Assembly (NCBI GenBank): GCA_900755865.1
Contig: CAAEHZ010000165.1
Location: 1 to 16,027, forward strand
DNA from: Lachnospiraceae bacterium
Lineage (GTDB): Bacteria > Bacillota > Clostridia > Lachnospirales > Lachnospiraceae
Length of the DNA stretch: 16,027 bases
Direction of reading: 5' to 3'
The translations under genes were made by a program, and so were the position numbers. Below the pieces are notes generated by a model that was not told the origin of the DNA, did no database searches, and worked only from the letters and a program-made list of their open reading frames with translations. Below are positions 15,301 to 16,027 of this stretch, piece after piece (position 1 is the stretch's first letter; each line of letters opens with the position of its first letter).

Positions 15301-16027
15301 TTTGGCGGAAAAGCCGAGCTGCGTGATACAAAGAAGAAGCGTGAGGTTGTCATTACCAACGAAGAAACCGGCGAGTCCAAGGCATATCTGATTCCTTACG
15401 GCTCCCGTATCAAGGGAGTTGACGGACAGATGCTGGAGGCCGGTGATGAACTGACTGAAGGTAGTGTAAATCCTCATGACCTGCTGAAAATCAAAGGAAT
15501 CCGTGCGGTACAGGATTACATGCTTCGTGAAGTACAGCGTGTATACCGTCTGCAGGGTGTTGATATCGCAGATAAGCACATCGAAGTCATTGTGCGTCAG
15601 ATGTTGAAGAAAATCCGTATCGAGAACAACGGAGATACCGAGTTCCTTCCCGGAACACTGGTAGATGTTCTGGATTACGAAGATATGAATGAACAGCTGA
15701 TTGCAGAGGGCAAGGAGCCCGCAGAAGGAAAGCAGGTACTGCTTGGTATTACCAAGGCAGCGCTGGCAACCAATTCCTTCCTGTCAGCAGCATCCTTCCA
15801 GGAAACCACAAAGGTTCTGACCGAAGCCGCAATCAAGGGAAAAGTGGATAACCTGATTGGTCTGAAGGAGAACGTTATTATCGGTAAGCTGATTCCTGTT
15901 GGAACCGGTATGAAGAGATACCGCAACACCAGACTGAGCACGGATGAGGTAAATGAAATTTCCTTTGACGAGTTCGGAATGGAGGATGAAGTAAGCTTTG
16001 ATGAAGCCCAGCCGGAAGTGGCAGGAG
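12397..16027 (+). CDS. rpoC: DNA-directed RNA polymerase subunit beta' (3' end outside window)
   Basis: About 1210 codons are visible with no stop; the usual clostridial length is similar, so only a short C-terminal piece is missing. The N-terminal zinc site uses C68, C70, C83 and C86 (CHCG...CDRCG). The catalytic Mg-binding loop NADFDGDQ is at 455-462, with D457, D459 and D461. The bridge-helix region includes [20 protein letters not shown]. The second zinc site uses C803 with C887, C894 and C897 ([12 protein letters not shown]). The trigger loop TMRTFHSGG is at 930-938. GGGAG (12384-12388) lies eight bases before ATG 12397. The gene is co-transcribed with rpoB. All key residues are present, so it should be functional. 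Confidence 0.97.
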   Translation, partial: MSEVKNETTYQPMTFDAIKIGLASPEKIREWSHGEVLKPETINYRTLKPERDGLFCERIFGPSKDWECHCGKYKKIRYKGVVCDRCGVEVTKASVRRERMGHIELAAPVSHIWYFKGIPSRMGLILDLSPRVLEKVLYFASYIVLDAGETGLEYKQILSEKEYQDARETYGNKFRVGMGAEAIKELLQAIDLETEAAELKSGLKDSSGQKRARIIKRLEVVEAFRESGNKPEWMVMDVIPVIPPDIRPMVQLDGGRFATSDLNDLYRRIINRNNRLKRLLELGAPDIIVRNEKRMLQEAVDALIDNGRRGRPVTGPGNRALKSLSDMLKGKSGRFRQNLLGKRVDYSGRSVIVVGPELKIYQCGLPKEMAIELFKPFVMKELVSKGISQNIKNAKKLVDKMDTQVWDVLEEVIKEHPVMLNRAPTLHRLGIQAFEPILVEGKAIKLHPLVCTAFNADFDGDQMAVHLPLSVEAQAECRFLLLSPNNLLKPSDGGPVAVPSQDMVLGIYYLTQERPGVVGEGKIFKSVNEAILAYENKACTLHSRITVRVSKKNAKGEVITGNVESTLGRFIFNEILPQDLGYVDRTKPEDFLKLEVDFHVGKKQLKQILEKVINTHGAVRTAEVLDDVKAIGYKYSTRAAMTVSISDMTVPAKKKEMLDVAQKTVDKISANFRRGLITEEERYRAVVETWNETDKELTEVLLSGLDKYNNIYMMADSGARGSNQQIKQLAGMRGLMADTTGRTIELPIKSNFREGLDVLEYFMSAHGARKGMSDTALRTADSGYLTRRMVDVSQELSIRETDCCEGRAEIPGIVVKAFMDGKETIEGLKDRITGRYSCEDIYDKDGQMIVKHNHMITPSRAAKILSVGVDKEGKPIEEVKIRTILTCRSHVGICAKCYGANMATGEAVQVGEAVGIIAAQSIGEPGTQLTMRTFHSGGVAGDDITQGLPRVEELFEARKPKGLAIIAEFGGKAELRDTKKKREVVITNEETGESKAYLIPYGSRIKGVDGQMLEAGDELTEGSVNPHDLLKIKGIRAVQDYMLREVQRVYRLQGVDIADKHIEVIVRQMLKKIRIENNGDTEFLPGTLVDVLDYEDMNEQLIAEGKEPAEGKQVLLGITKAALATNSFLSAASFQETTKVLTEAAIKGKVDNLIGLKENVIIGKLIPVGTGMKRYRNTRLSTDEVNEISFDEFGMEDEVSFDEAQPEVAG

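Noticed and set aside
1..16027. CRISPR arrays, insertion sequences, rRNA or tRNA genes, defence islands
   Set aside because: No regularly spaced repeats, transposase genes, tRNA cloverleaf patterns or defence-type genes were seen apart from the Rpn remnant.

Overview
The window reads as a stretch of a low-to-mid GC clostridial (Lachnospiraceae-like) chromosome. This is inferred from the gene order rpmG-secE-nusG-rplK-rplA-rplJ-rplL-rpoB-rpoC, strong AGGAGG ribosome binding sites, a Firmicutes-type L10 leader, an Rpn/PD-(D/E)XK nuclease remnant and a FliD-like protein next to a sugar mutase gene. No species can be named from the sequence alone.

Region 1 (1-4660) is accessory. It holds the C-terminal part of an unidentified helical, TPR-like protein (3-761) and a tight array of inverted repeats (775-996) leading into a remnant of an Rpn-family nuclease that has lost its catalytic middle (977-1420). 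After a terminator and a promoter comes a two-gene unit: a small helix-turn-helix protein whose stop codon overlaps the start of glf (UDP-galactopyranose mutase). Converging on glf, and overlapping its last four bases, is a minus-strand gene for a short, divergent FliD-like protein. The neighbourhood suggests cell-surface or flagellar glycan work, but that link is inference.

Region 2 (4690-8190) is the translation/transcription core. A strong promoter with phased A-tracts upstream drives rpmG, secE and nusG. A structured leader precedes rplK and rplA and resembles the 23S rRNA site for L1. A hairpin carrying the -35 box of a new promoter follows, then a textbook L10 leader with a terminator/antiterminator pair, then rplJ and rplL. 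Region 3 (8190-16027) has a hairpin after rplL, an A-tract-rich promoter and a folded leader, then rpoB (complete, rifamycin-sensitive-type sequence) and rpoC (cut off by the window end very near its C terminus).

The operon is thus broken into at least three promoter-led segments, each with its own RNA-based control: L1 feedback for rplKA, L10(L12)4 feedback for rplJL, and possible leader control of rpoBC. I found no clearly new defence or mobile system. The least ordinary parts are the regulatory RNA/promoter overlaps, the internally deleted Rpn gene with its hairpin array, the coupled regulator-glf pair and the aberrant FliD-like gene.
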